In this document: one piece after another, positions 35,066-43,223 of the stretch | How positions within the stretch are numbered: the stretch's first letter is position 1 | How the letters are laid out: every line of letters starts with the position of its first letter | Origin: Rhodobacteraceae bacterium LMO-JJ12 | GTDB lineage: Bacteria > Pseudomonadota > Alphaproteobacteria > Rhodobacterales > Rhodobacteraceae | Direction of reading: 5' to 3' | NCBI GenBank assembly: GCA_021555075.1 | Contig: JAKGBX010000001.1 | Location: 2,170,001-2,234,000 of the forward strand | DNA: 64,000 bases | Position numbers and translations under genes: made by a program | The notes under the pieces: model-generated | Databases searched by the model: none | Seen by the model: the letters and a program-made list of their open reading frames with translations, nothing else | Told to the model about the DNA's origin: nothing

Positions 35066-35818
35066 ATGCGACGCAAACTGGCAGCAGGCAATTGGAAGAT
35101 GAACGGCACCAGCCGCTCCCTGCACGAGGTCGAAAATCTGATAAAAACCTTTTCAGATCCGACAGTTGACCTGCTTATCTGCCCCCCCGCCACTTTGCTG
35201 CACCGGATGTCGGAACTCACCGCGTCAAGCCCGATATCCGTTGGCGGACAGGACTGCCATACCGCCCTATCCGGGGCCCATACCGGAGATATTTCCGCCG
35301 AGATGCTGCGCGACGCCGGCGCAACCGCAGTCATCCTCGGCCACTCCGAACGCCGGACCAATCACGAGGAAAACTCCGAAATGGTCCGCACCAAGGCCCG
35401 CACCGCCCAAGCCATTGGTTTAACCGCAATAATCTGCCTCGGCGAAAGCCTGTCCCAACGCGAGAGCGCCAACACGCTCGACATCATCGCCGGTCAGCTC
35501 GCCGCCTCCCTGCCCGACAACAGCACCGCCGAAAACCTTGTCATCGCCTACGAACCAATCTGGGCGATTGGCACTGGCAAGATACCCACACTGGCGCAGA
35601 TCGGCGAGGTGCATGATTTCATCCGCACCCGGCTTGAGCGCCGCTTCGGCGCCGGAGTAGGCCGCGGCACCCGCATCCTTTATGGCGGCTCGGTCAAACC
35701 CGACAACGCCGCCGAAATCTTCCGCGTCCCCAATGTAGACGGCGCTCTGGTCGGCGGCGCCTCCCTCACGGCCGCAGATTTTTCCCCGATTATCAAGGCG
35801 TTGGAAAAGGCTGCCTGA
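35066..35818 (+). CDS. tpiA: Triose-phosphate isomerase
   Basis: Interconverts dihydroxyacetone phosphate and glyceraldehyde 3-phosphate. The 250-residue TIM barrel has the active lysine in AGNWKMNG (about Lys11), the catalytic histidine in VILGHSERR (about residue 94), the catalytic glutamate in VIAYEPIWAIGTGK (about residue 166) and the phosphate loop LYGGSVKPDN. It is the expected length. It is followed by a GC-rich hairpin and a relative of the dispersed 38-bp repeat. Confidence 0.97.
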   Translation: MRRKLAAGNWKMNGTSRSLHEVENLIKTFSDPTVDLLICPPATLLHRMSELTASSPISVGGQDCHTALSGAHTGDISAEMLRDAGATAVILGHSERRTNHEENSEMVRTKARTAQAIGLTAIICLGESLSQRESANTLDIIAGQLAASLPDNSTAENLVIAYEPIWAIGTGKIPTLAQIGEVHDFIRTRLERRFGAGVGRGTRILYGGSVKPDNAAEIFRVPNVDGALVGGASLTAADFSPIIKALEKAA

Positions 35819-35821
35819 CCC

Positions 35822-35868
35822 CTTCATCTTGCCCGAAATATCCCGGGGGTGCGGGGGCTGGCCCCCGC
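35822..35868 (+). terminator. Repeat-associated GC-rich hairpin downstream of tpiA
   Basis: A diverged copy of the dispersed repeat (CTTCATCTTGCCCGAAATAT at 35822) is followed by a perfect 8-bp hairpin GCGGGGGC/GCCCCCGC (35851-35858 with 35861-35868, 2-nt loop). It lies between the convergent tpiA and SLC13 permease genes. There is no T-run, so it is a stem-type terminator or an RNA stabiliser. Confidence 0.55.
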
Positions 35869-35896
35869 TCCTGTCTTCCCAACCGATTCCCGGCGT

Positions 35897-37780
35897 TCAA
35901 TAAACAAGATTCATCACCAGCATTGACACGACGAGGAAAATTGCAGTCATCGCGCTGCCCGAGCGCACGAAATCGGCCACCTTATAGCCCCCCGGCCCCA
36001 TGATCAGCGCGTTGACCTGATGGGTCGGGATCAGAAACGAGTTCGAGGTCGAAATCGCAACAGTCAGGGCAAATATCGCCGGATCCCCGCCCGCCTCAAT
36101 CGCGATCGAAATCGCCAGCGGAACCAAAAGCACAGTCGCCCCAACATTTGACATCACCAGCGTAAAAGCCATGGCCAACACGGCGATCCCCGTTTGCAAG
36201 GCCCATATCGGCCAGCCCTCAAGCAGCAGGATGACATGGTGTGCAATCCATGCCGCCGTTCCGGTATTCTGCACCGCTTGCCCCAATGGAATAAGGCTTG
36301 CCAACAGGAAGACGGTTGACCAACTGACCGCCCCATAAGCCTCGTCCACCCTAAGCACCCGCGACACGATCATCCCCGTCGCCCCGACCAGAAGAGCCAG
36401 CGACAAGCGCACATCACTGAACAGGATCAACCCCAAAGCGATGGCGAAAAAGAACAAGGCCCAGCCCACCTTCTTGGGTCGCATCTCCTCGCGCGGGAAA
36501 TCTGTTGTCACAACCACGAATTCGCGCCCCCGCGCCAAACGGGCCAATCCGTCCCACGCAGTAAAGGCCACCAGCGCATCACCCGCCTGGATCGGTATGC
36601 TCAAAATATCGTGGGGTTCATGTTCCTTGGTTTCGACCAGGCTGAAGGTCTCTCCGCCGCGATGCACCGCCAACAGGCTCAGCCCAAATGTCCGCCGCAG
36701 GGCCAGCTCCAGCGGCGTCTTGCCAATCACCGGGCTGTCGGGCGGCACCACCACTTCGCCAACCCCGGCCACAGTGGGTGCAAAATCCTCGGCGAAGATG
36801 TCGAGATCGGCCAGCACCTCAAGCCCGTACCAACTCGCCACCTCCTCGATCACCTTTCGCCGCCCCAGAACCGCCAACCGGCAGGGCGTCGTGATCTTCG
36901 TATCCACCGGTGGCGCAAACCAGCGCTTTCCTCCATGATACGAGCCGATGATATAAAGGTTGTGGGCCTGCATCACGTCGCGAAATGTCTCCCCTTCCAG
37001 GAGGTTACCGGCGGGAAACACCACCTCAACGATATCGGATTTCAACCCGTAGGCGCGCTTGAGATACGCCTTCACCGAATGGCCCGAGCTGCCATCCCTG
37101 TCGCTCTCGCGGCTGGGTAGAACCCAACGGCCGAAGATCACGAAATATGCGATCCCCGACAGGATGAGCGCAACCCCGATAGGCGTGACGGAAAACAGTC
37201 CGAACGGCTCCATCTCAGAATGTCTGGGCAGGGTCTTGTTCGCCGAAATGATCAGATCGTTGAGCAGGATCAGCGGCGACGAACCCACCAGCGTCATCGT
37301 CCCGCCAAGGATTGCGCAAAATCCCATCGGCATCAGTAAACGGCTCATCGGAAGGCCGGTGCGCACCGAAATCCGGCTGACCACCGGCAGGAAAAGCGCC
37401 GCCGCTCCGACATTCTGCATGAAGGATGAAATCACCCCCACGGTGCCTGAAATGATCGGAATGATCCGGCGTTCGGTGCGGCCGCCATACTTCAGGATGG
37501 TGGCCGCCACCTTGCTCATCAGCCCGGTGCGGTCCAATCCGGCCCCGATGATCATAACCGCGATGATCGAGATTACGGCATTGGAGGCAAACCCATCAAA
37601 GAGATGCTGCGTATCGGCCAGGTTTTCGAGCCCCGGAAGCTGGCTTAGCATCCCCAGAAGCACCATGATCAATATCGCGGAGAGGTCGATCCGAAAAATC
37701 TCGGTCACAAACAGCACGACGGTGAGGCCCAGAATTGCCATTACCGCCATCATCTCGAAACTCAGTACCACCGTCCCCAT
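35897..37780 (-). CDS. SLC13 (DASS) family permease with RCK_C/TrkA-C domains
   Basis: A 627-residue membrane protein of the divalent anion:Na+ symporter family. The membrane halves (about residues 1-215 and 410-627) flank two cytoplasmic TrkA-C domains (about residues 225-400) in the order used by sulfate/thiosulfate and dicarboxylate carriers of this type. Conserved membrane motifs are SSFMQNVGAAALFLPV, GTMTLVGSSPLILLNDL and ISTSNSFLIPTHQVNALIMG. The substrate is probably sulfate or another anion, but this is not proven by sequence. It is monocistronic with a terminator between it and the upstream TRAP operon. Confidence 0.9.
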   Translation of the reverse strand: MGTVVLSFEMMAVMAILGLTVVLFVTEIFRIDLSAILIMVLLGMLSQLPGLENLADTQHLFDGFASNAVISIIAVMIIGAGLDRTGLMSKVAATILKYGGRTERRIIPIISGTVGVISSFMQNVGAAALFLPVVSRISVRTGLPMSRLLMPMGFCAILGGTMTLVGSSPLILLNDLIISANKTLPRHSEMEPFGLFSVTPIGVALILSGIAYFVIFGRWVLPSRESDRDGSSGHSVKAYLKRAYGLKSDIVEVVFPAGNLLEGETFRDVMQAHNLYIIGSYHGGKRWFAPPVDTKITTPCRLAVLGRRKVIEEVASWYGLEVLADLDIFAEDFAPTVAGVGEVVVPPDSPVIGKTPLELALRRTFGLSLLAVHRGGETFSLVETKEHEPHDILSIPIQAGDALVAFTAWDGLARLARGREFVVVTTDFPREEMRPKKVGWALFFFAIALGLILFSDVRLSLALLVGATGMIVSRVLRVDEAYGAVSWSTVFLLASLIPLGQAVQNTGTAAWIAHHVILLLEGWPIWALQTGIAVLAMAFTLVMSNVGATVLLVPLAISIAIEAGGDPAIFALTVAISTSNSFLIPTHQVNALIMGPGGYKVADFVRSGSAMTAIFLVVSMLVMNLVY

Positions 37781-37863
37781 TTACGCCCTCCCCTTTACGG
37801 ATCAGCCTATAGCCTACTGCACGCCTTGTCCTAGTCTAGAGCGTCTCATGGGATAGGGAATGG

Positions 37864-37890
37864 AAAAGGCGGCACAAATGGCCGCCTTTT
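37864..37890 (-). terminator. Bidirectional-type terminator after dctM
   Basis: A near-symmetric hairpin with arms AAAAGGCGGC and GCCGCCTTTT (37864-37873 with 37881-37890, 7-nt loop) is flanked by A4 and T4 runs. It lies about 23 bp after the TRAP large-permease stop codon. Confidence 0.9.
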
Positions 37891-37912
37891 CATGACTTCC
37901 TACTGTTGTCGG

Positions 37913-39289
37913 CTAGTGGGTCAGAATTTCTGGCCCCATAAAGGTGGTTGGCAGCCAGGTACTCAGAATCGGGACATATGTCACCAGGATAAGGAAGACG
38001 AAGAGCACCGCAAGGAAGGGCAGCGCCGCGCGCACGACGCTCATCATCGGCATCCCGGCAACGCCGGAGGTGACAAACAGGTTAAGCCCCACCGGTGGCG
38101 TAATCATCCCGATTTCCATGTTGACCACCATGATGATGCCCAGATGGATCGGATCAATGCCGAGTTGCATTGCAATCGGAAACACCAGCGGTGCCACAAT
38201 CACGATAAGCCCCGACGGCTCCATGAACTGGCCACCAATCAGCAGGATCACGTTGACGATCACGAGGAACATGATCGGTCCAAACCCCGCATTCAGCATC
38301 GCACCCGCGATCTGTTGCGGGATCTGTTCATCAGTCAGTACATGTTTGAGGATCAACGCGTTGGCGATAATGAACATCAGTGTGACGGTCAACTTGCCAG
38401 CCTCAAAAAGCGTATCACGCGTATCACGGTGGAAAAACACCGTTACCAGCGCGGCAGGGTTCTTCAGCAGACTGATATTTTCCTCACCCTCGGGACGGCT
38501 CAGCGGTCCCATATCGCGATAGACGAAGTTGGCGATAAGGAAAGCATAGACCGCAGCCACCGCCGCGGCTTCGGTCGGCGTGAAGATACCACCATAAATG
38601 CCGCCAAGAATGATCACGATCAGGAACAACCCCCAACCCGCGTCCGAACCTGCCTCCCATACTTCTCGCCAACCGCGCCATTCGCCTTTCGGCAGATTGC
38701 GCAGCTTGGCGATGGCATAGATCGTTATCATCAACATGCTGCCCGCCAACAAGCCGGGAATGACGCCCGCAAGAAACATCCGCCCGACTGAAACATCGGT
38801 GGCCGAGGCATAGACCACCATAACGATGGACGGCGGGATCAGGATGCCCAGAGTGCCCGCATTGGCAATCACCCCAGCGGCGAAATCCTTGGTATAGCCA
38901 ACCTGGCGCATCCCCGCGATTACGATGGAGCCGATGGCGACAACGGTCGCCGGCGATGAGCCCGACAACGCAGCAAACATCATACAAGCGAAAACACCCG
39001 CAATCGCCAGCCCGCCTGGAAAATGGCCCACGATGGCGATGGAGAAGCGAATGATCCGCCGCGCAACCCCCCCGGTAGACATGAACGACGATGCGAGGAT
39101 GAAGAACGGAATCGCCAAGAGCGTATAGTGCCCTGCCATCGCTTCGAAAAACGTCTGTGCCACCGCGGCAAGCGAGGTATCGCTCAGCACCAGCAGGAAC
39201 ATGATCGAACTCAAGCCCAGCGAGACGGCGATCGGCAAGCCGATCAACATCAATCCAATAACGATCGCAAAAAGAACTGCAACTTCCAT
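37913..39289 (-). CDS. dctM: TRAP transporter large permease subunit (DctM type)
   Basis: A 458-residue polytopic membrane protein with about twelve hydrophobic segments that forms the ion-coupled translocation path of the TRAP transporter. Family motifs include AIPFFILASSFMSTGGVARRII, LSGSSPATVVAIGSI, AGTLGILIPPSIVMVVYA and NMEIGMITPPVGLNLFV. It lies 3 bp after dctQ. The substrate is set by the receptor at 40056-41060, probably a C4-dicarboxylate-like acid given the DctBD regulators. Confidence 0.95.
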   Translation of the reverse strand: MEVAVLFAIVIGLMLIGLPIAVSLGLSSIMFLLVLSDTSLAAVAQTFFEAMAGHYTLLAIPFFILASSFMSTGGVARRIIRFSIAIVGHFPGGLAIAGVFACMMFAALSGSSPATVVAIGSIVIAGMRQVGYTKDFAAGVIANAGTLGILIPPSIVMVVYASATDVSVGRMFLAGVIPGLLAGSMLMITIYAIAKLRNLPKGEWRGWREVWEAGSDAGWGLFLIVIILGGIYGGIFTPTEAAAVAAVYAFLIANFVYRDMGPLSRPEGEENISLLKNPAALVTVFFHRDTRDTLFEAGKLTVTLMFIIANALILKHVLTDEQIPQQIAGAMLNAGFGPIMFLVIVNVILLIGGQFMEPSGLIVIVAPLVFPIAMQLGIDPIHLGIIMVVNMEIGMITPPVGLNLFVTSGVAGMPMMSVVRAALPFLAVLFVFLILVTYVPILSTWLPTTFMGPEILTH

Positions 39290-39292
39290 GAC

Positions 39293-39982
39293 TTAGGCCT
39301 CCCGGTTCAAATGAGCCACTTCTTCGACCGCGTCTTCGGCCTCGTGGCTGACAATCAGGCTTGCGGCCTCGTCGATTGCGATCCTCCAGACCGCCTGAAT
39401 CACTCGGAACAGCAACAACGCCATGCCAAACGGCAGGATGAAATATGGAATGAACCGTGGTATTTTTTCGTATTCCTCACCCTCGTTCATGATCGGCTCA
39501 ATAAAGCGCAACCATTCAGGGAACGGAATGTCGACCACCTCGTACCAACCCCGATAAGAGGTGCGCCTCATCTCCTCAATGCCGGTCGGAAACCAGCGCC
39601 CGGTGGTCTGCGGAAGATTGGCGAAGTTGGCCCAGTAATCCCAGGCCCCCTTGAGCAACAGGCAGGCGTAGATAATGAAGATCGCCCCTGCCAGCAGCGC
39701 CAGCATCTTGCGAATTGAGGGCGAGAAAACGTTGATCAAAGCATCGACACCAAGATGTGCGGTGACTTTCACCGCATAGCTCACGCCGAACAACACCAGC
39801 CACGCAAATAGGAACGTAACAGCCTCCAACCCCCAGATGATGCCGGTATTAAAGCCATAGCGCAGAACCACGTTGATAAAAGTAATGATCGTCATTAATC
39901 CGAGGATCACCGCAATCGCAGTTTCCTCAATCTCATTGACAACGCGACCAAAGGCCGACTTGGGCTGGTAATGACCCGACAT
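39293..39982 (-). CDS. dctQ: TRAP transporter small permease subunit (DctQ type)
   Basis: A 229-residue membrane protein with four hydrophobic helices (VNEIEETAIAVILGLMTIIT onward). It carries a longer than usual periplasmic loop (WANFANLPQTTGRWFPTGIEEMRR to about residue 170). It contacts the receptor and stabilises DctM. The start MSGHYQPKS is chosen to match the soluble N-terminal tail of the family; the longer frame would include the intercistronic hairpin. Confidence 0.9.
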   Translation of the reverse strand: MSGHYQPKSAFGRVVNEIEETAIAVILGLMTIITFINVVLRYGFNTGIIWGLEAVTFLFAWLVLFGVSYAVKVTAHLGVDALINVFSPSIRKMLALLAGAIFIIYACLLLKGAWDYWANFANLPQTTGRWFPTGIEEMRRTSYRGWYEVVDIPFPEWLRFIEPIMNEGEEYEKIPRFIPYFILPFGMALLLFRVIQAVWRIAIDEAASLIVSHEAEDAVEEVAHLNREA

Positions 39983-40009
39983 GATATCCCCCACTCCGGA
40001 TATGATTGA

Positions 40010-40035
40010 CCCGGCCCCATTCTTCGGGGGCCGGG
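40010..40035 (-). other. Intercistronic hairpin between dctP and dctQ
   Basis: A perfect 9-bp GC stem (40010-40018 with 40027-40035, 8-nt loop) lies between the receptor and permease genes with no T-run after it on the minus strand. Such structures in TRAP and ABC operons often stabilise the upstream receptor mRNA, so that more receptor than permease is made. Confidence 0.7.
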
Positions 40036-40055
40036 CCATACGGCATATGCCGAAA

Positions 40056-41060
40056 TCAATGTTTGGCGTTGATCGCCTGAGCCGCGTCGATGTTTTCCTG
40101 GCCAACATCGCTCACAAACTGCTCCCAGACTGGCTTCATCGCATCCACCCAGACCTGGCGCTGCTCATCAGTCAGCTCGCGGATTGTTGAGCCGGCATCC
40201 AGCACAGATTGACGGGCCTTGGCGTCCACTTCGCCAACCGCCGCGTTTCGGCTGTCCGTGACTTCCGTGATGATGGTACCCAGTTGGGTGCGCACATCTT
40301 CCGGCAGGCTTTCCCACCAATCCACGCTCGTAACGACCATGTAGTCGATGATGCCGTGGTTGGTCTCGGTGATACCGTCCTGCACTTCAAAGAATTTCTG
40401 GCCATAGATGTTTGACCAGGTGTTTTCTTGCCCGTCAACAACGCCGGTTTGCAGCGCGCCATAAACCTCAGAGAAAGCCATCGGCTGCGGGCTTGCGCCC
40501 ATGGCCGACATCTGTGCCTTCAGAACGTCCGAGTTCTGCACCCGAAACTTGAGGCCCGCAGCATCCGAGGGCGAGATCAGCGGCTTCTTAGCTGACATCT
40601 GTTTCATGCCATTGTGCCAGAACCCAAGGCCAAGCAGTCCGCGACGCACCATAGACTCTTTCATCGCCTGACCAGTTTCGCTGCTTTGGAACTCGTCCAC
40701 AGCGGCAATATTCTTGAACATGAAGGGCAGATCGAAAATCCGGAACACCTTGGTGAACTGCTCAAATTTCGAAAGGCTCGGCGCTGCCAGCTGGACATCG
40801 CCCTGCAGCATCGCTTCGAGCACCTTGTCGTCGTTATAAAGCGTCGAGTTCGGGAACACTTCCATGCAGGCCTTGCCGTTCATCTCGGTATTGACGCGAT
40901 CGGCCAGAACCGTGGCAGCAATCCCCTTCGGGTGCTTGTCGGTATTGGTCACATGGGAAAACTTGATGACAATCTCGCCGTCATCACAGGCATTCGCCGT
41001 TGCGGCGCCGGCAGTAACGGCAAGAGCCATTGCTGTTGCAGCAGTCGTTAAAAATTTCAT
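40056..41060 (-). CDS. dctP: TRAP transporter C4-dicarboxylate-type receptor (DctP)
   Basis: A 334-residue periplasmic receptor with a signal peptide (MKFLTTAATAMALAVTAGAA) cleaved near ATANA|CDD. Family hallmarks are IKFSHVTNTDKHPKGIAA, the arginine region LKFRVQNSDV and the TGVVDGQENTWSNI motif. The mature protein starts with a cysteine-containing ACDDGEI, but the signal lacks a proper lipobox. A GGGAGG ribosome-binding site lies 7 nt before the ATG. It is the first gene of dctPQM. Two palindromic operators lie about 185-235 bp upstream, and the DctBD genes are adjacent. Confidence 0.95.
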   Translation of the reverse strand: MKFLTTAATAMALAVTAGAATANACDDGEIVIKFSHVTNTDKHPKGIAATVLADRVNTEMNGKACMEVFPNSTLYNDDKVLEAMLQGDVQLAAPSLSKFEQFTKVFRIFDLPFMFKNIAAVDEFQSSETGQAMKESMVRRGLLGLGFWHNGMKQMSAKKPLISPSDAAGLKFRVQNSDVLKAQMSAMGASPQPMAFSEVYGALQTGVVDGQENTWSNIYGQKFFEVQDGITETNHGIIDYMVVTSVDWWESLPEDVRTQLGTIITEVTDSRNAAVGEVDAKARQSVLDAGSTIRELTDEQRQVWVDAMKPVWEQFVSDVGQENIDAAQAINAKH

Positions 41061-41243
41061 TTGGTTTCCTCCCAAGGATAATTTCCAGATGCCCGATAAT
41101 CGGGCAGACATCGTAATAATCACGATGCCGTGACCGACGGTAAAGCCCGTCCTTAAGTAACGCCCTGGATTTTGATTATTTTCTTTTGAATTCGTAAGTT
41201 ATGAGAAAATTCTTATTCCGATCCAAAGTCGAACAGATCGCAA

Positions 41244-41261
41244 TGTGCGAACTTTCGCACA
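41244..41261. promoter_or_regulatory. DctD-like operator, copy 1
   Basis: TGTGCGAACTTTCGCACA is a perfect inverted repeat with 8-bp arms and a 2-nt centre. It resembles reported DctD upstream activator sites (TGTGCG...CGCACA). It is the copy nearer to dctP. Confidence 0.7.
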
Positions 41262-41276
41262 CCATGACGGTATACT

Positions 41277-41294
41277 TGTGCGAAAAATCGCACA
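41277..41294. promoter_or_regulatory. DctD-like operator, copy 2
   Basis: TGTGCGAAAAATCGCACA has perfect 7-bp arms. Its centre is 33 bp from that of copy 1, about three helical turns, so both sites face the same side of DNA and could be bound cooperatively. Confidence 0.7.
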
Positions 41295-41362
41295 GTTGGA
41301 AAATTGATTCCTGATATCGCCCGAACCGCATGGACGACGAGCAATCTTGGTCCGATTGCGTT

Positions 41363-41887
41363 CTAGCGTGTATCGCCAACCGCCCAGGTCAACCCGAACG
41401 TCACAAGCCCGGAAGCCCCACCCGCGTCGGTTGGCAGAAACTGCAAGAACACATGGCCATAGCGCAATTCCAGCCCTCCGATGCCCACGATATCACTCCC
41501 GAGATGCGTCTGAAACCGGTGTCCATCCTTGGGATACCACGCCAGCCCGCCAAAAGCGCTCAATGCACCGTTTTGCCACTCAAATAGTCCTAGATGCGCC
41601 GTGGCAGCAACCGAAGCGCGCTCATAACTGTTCATATACGCCCCAAGGGAATACCCGATACGGCCCTTTTCCCAAGACGCGAAAAGTCCGGGATTAAGCT
41701 CGTTGAACCCGCTGGCACCGATGTGCTTGGATCCCAACAGCACCGAAAAGCGATCTGGCCCCGCAGTTGCCGGTGCCGCGCCAAGCGTGGCGCAAACCGC
41801 AGCGACAAGAGGTATTGCAGATCGCGCCATCATGGCTTTGCCCGTCCTTTTCATACGCGGGTTCGCCGCGCTGTTTTCTCGCACCAA
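41363..41887 (-). CDS. Exported, probably beta-barrel-like protein of unknown function
   Basis: A 174-residue protein with a signal peptide (MMARSAIPLVAAVCATLGAA, cleaved near ATAGPD). The mature part alternates short aromatic/glycine-rich strands, such as RFSVLLGSKHIGASGFNELN, LFASWEKGRIGYSLGAYMNS and VTFGLTWAVG, and ends in an aromatic-type terminal strand. This suggests a small outer-membrane barrel. No family is recognised with certainty. Several in-frame starts are possible (41887, 41854, 41830). It lies between dctD and dctP on the same strand. Confidence 0.65.
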   Translation of the reverse strand: MVRENSAANPRMKRTGKAMMARSAIPLVAAVCATLGAAPATAGPDRFSVLLGSKHIGASGFNELNPGLFASWEKGRIGYSLGAYMNSYERASVAATAHLGLFEWQNGALSAFGGLAWYPKDGHRFQTHLGSDIVGIGGLELRYGHVFLQFLPTDAGGASGLVTFGLTWAVGDTR

Positions 41888-41993
41888 GATGGCCGCAGCC
41901 GGTCAATCGGTTCAAGCCACCAACTGCCAATCGCGAAATTTCGAGCAGATATGTCGCAATTTCAGCACGTTGCCGCGCAACGCTCTGCCAAAC

Positions 41994-43223
41994 TCAGCGT
42001 CGGTAGTCCTCGGGTCGAATACCATAACGTGCAAGCTTGTCGTAAAACGTCTTGCGCGGCAGCTTCAGCGTCTGCGCCGCCGCACTTGCCTTGCCGTTCT
42101 GTCGGCCCAGCGCCGCAACCAGAAGCGAGCGTTCCACCCGTGCCATCTGTTCGCCAAGACCCAACTCGGCAGCTTCTTGCGCCTCCTCCGGCATTCCCAA
42201 AACAAAACGCATCGCCGCGCTCATCAGAGAGCGTGCGTTGCCCGGCCAATCCTGCGCCATCAAACCGGCCAAATGATCTGCTGAAACCTCGCGCGCCTCC
42301 AACCCGGCCTGCTCCGCCGCCTGCGCCACATAATGGCGATAAAGCACGGGGATATCCTCGCGCCGTTCACTCAGTGCCGGAATCCGCACCCGCATCACAT
42401 CGAGCCTATAGAACAGATCGGCGCTGAACTTGCCCTTGGCCACACGCGCGGCCAGATTGCTCGTTGTTCCCACGATCACCCGGGCCTCCGCGCCCTGCTC
42501 CAACCGTTCCAGCAAATCATACTGCGCCGCCTCGGGCATTGCAGCAATCTCATCGAGGAACAGCGCGCCGCCCGCCGCTTCACCGCAAAGTTCGCCTATC
42601 TCGCCCGGCGTCACCCCTGCGGCGGGGCGTTTCACAAATGGGCCATGCGCGGTGTCCGACATCAGGTGAATCACCTCGGCGATCTTTGAAATCCCACCCC
42701 CCGGTGGCCCGGTGACAAGCACCTCGGCCTTCGTCGCAGCAACACTGCGCACCCGTGCGCGCAGTTCATTGGCCAGCATAGAGGTGCCAAAGATCAGCCG
42801 CGCCGCCGGATCACCCGCCTCCAGTTGCGCCTTCAGGCGCCGGTTCTCCAGAATCAACTTGCGCGTCTTCAACGCCCGCTCGATCACCGCGATCAGATCG
42901 GCAGGCGCACAGGGCTTTTCGAGGAAATCAAACGCGCCCTGCCCCATCGCCCGCACCGCCATCGGAATGTCGCCCTCGCCCGTCAGCAAGATCACCGGCA
43001 ATTCCGGATCCACGTTCTGGACATACTCCAGAAGATGAAAACCGTCGCGCCCCGGCATGCGGATGTCAGAAACAATCACCCCGGCAAAACCAGGAACGAT
43101 ATGATCCTTTGCCGCCACGAATGATCCCGCCACCACCGGCTCCAGATCGTTCAGCTCCAGTGTCTGGTGCATCGCCGTGCGCACCGCCGCATCATCATCG
43201 ACAAAAAGAACCCTTCGCGTCAT
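41994..43223 (-). CDS. dctD: NtrC/DctD-family response regulator with degenerate AAA+ domain
   Basis: A 409-residue response regulator. The receiver domain (residues 1-120) has Asp10/Asp11, the phospho-acceptor Asp53 (VSDIRMPG) and Lys103. The central AAA+ region keeps Walker B LFLDEIA (about residue 221) but has a degenerate Walker A, TGPPGGGISK (171-180), with the invariant GKE/GKT missing. The GAFTGA loop is missing: the sequence runs GEIGELCGEAAGGALFLDE directly. The C-terminal Fis-type HTH is NGKASAAAQTLKLPRKTFYD. It is paired with DctB through a 4-nt overlap. It probably acts without sigma-54, as reported for Rhodobacter NtrC, rather than as a classical enhancer-binding ATPase. Confidence 0.9.
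   Translation of the reverse strand: MTRRVLFVDDDAAVRTAMHQTLELNDLEPVVAGSFVAAKDHIVPGFAGVIVSDIRMPGRDGFHLLEYVQNVDPELPVILLTGEGDIPMAVRAMGQGAFDFLEKPCAPADLIAVIERALKTRKLILENRRLKAQLEAGDPAARLIFGTSMLANELRARVRSVAATKAEVLVTGPPGGGISKIAEVIHLMSDTAHGPFVKRPAAGVTPGEIGELCGEAAGGALFLDEIAAMPEAAQYDLLERLEQGAEARVIVGTTSNLAARVAKGKFSADLFYRLDVMRVRIPALSERREDIPVLYRHYVAQAAEQAGLEAREVSADHLAGLMAQDWPGNARSLMSAAMRFVLGMPEEAQEAAELGLGEQMARVERSLLVAALGRQNGKASAAAQTLKLPRKTFYDKLARYGIRPEDYRR

Larger units (their letters stand above)
41061..41362 (-). promoter_or_regulatory. Control region of the dctPQM operon
   Basis: This 302-bp AT-richer region holds no gene. It contains two near-identical palindromes (separate entries) and a probable leader. 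I looked for a -24/-12 TGGCAC-N5-TTGC sigma-54 promoter on the minus strand and saw none of good quality. This agrees with the regulator lacking its sigma-54 contact loop. Confidence 0.55.
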
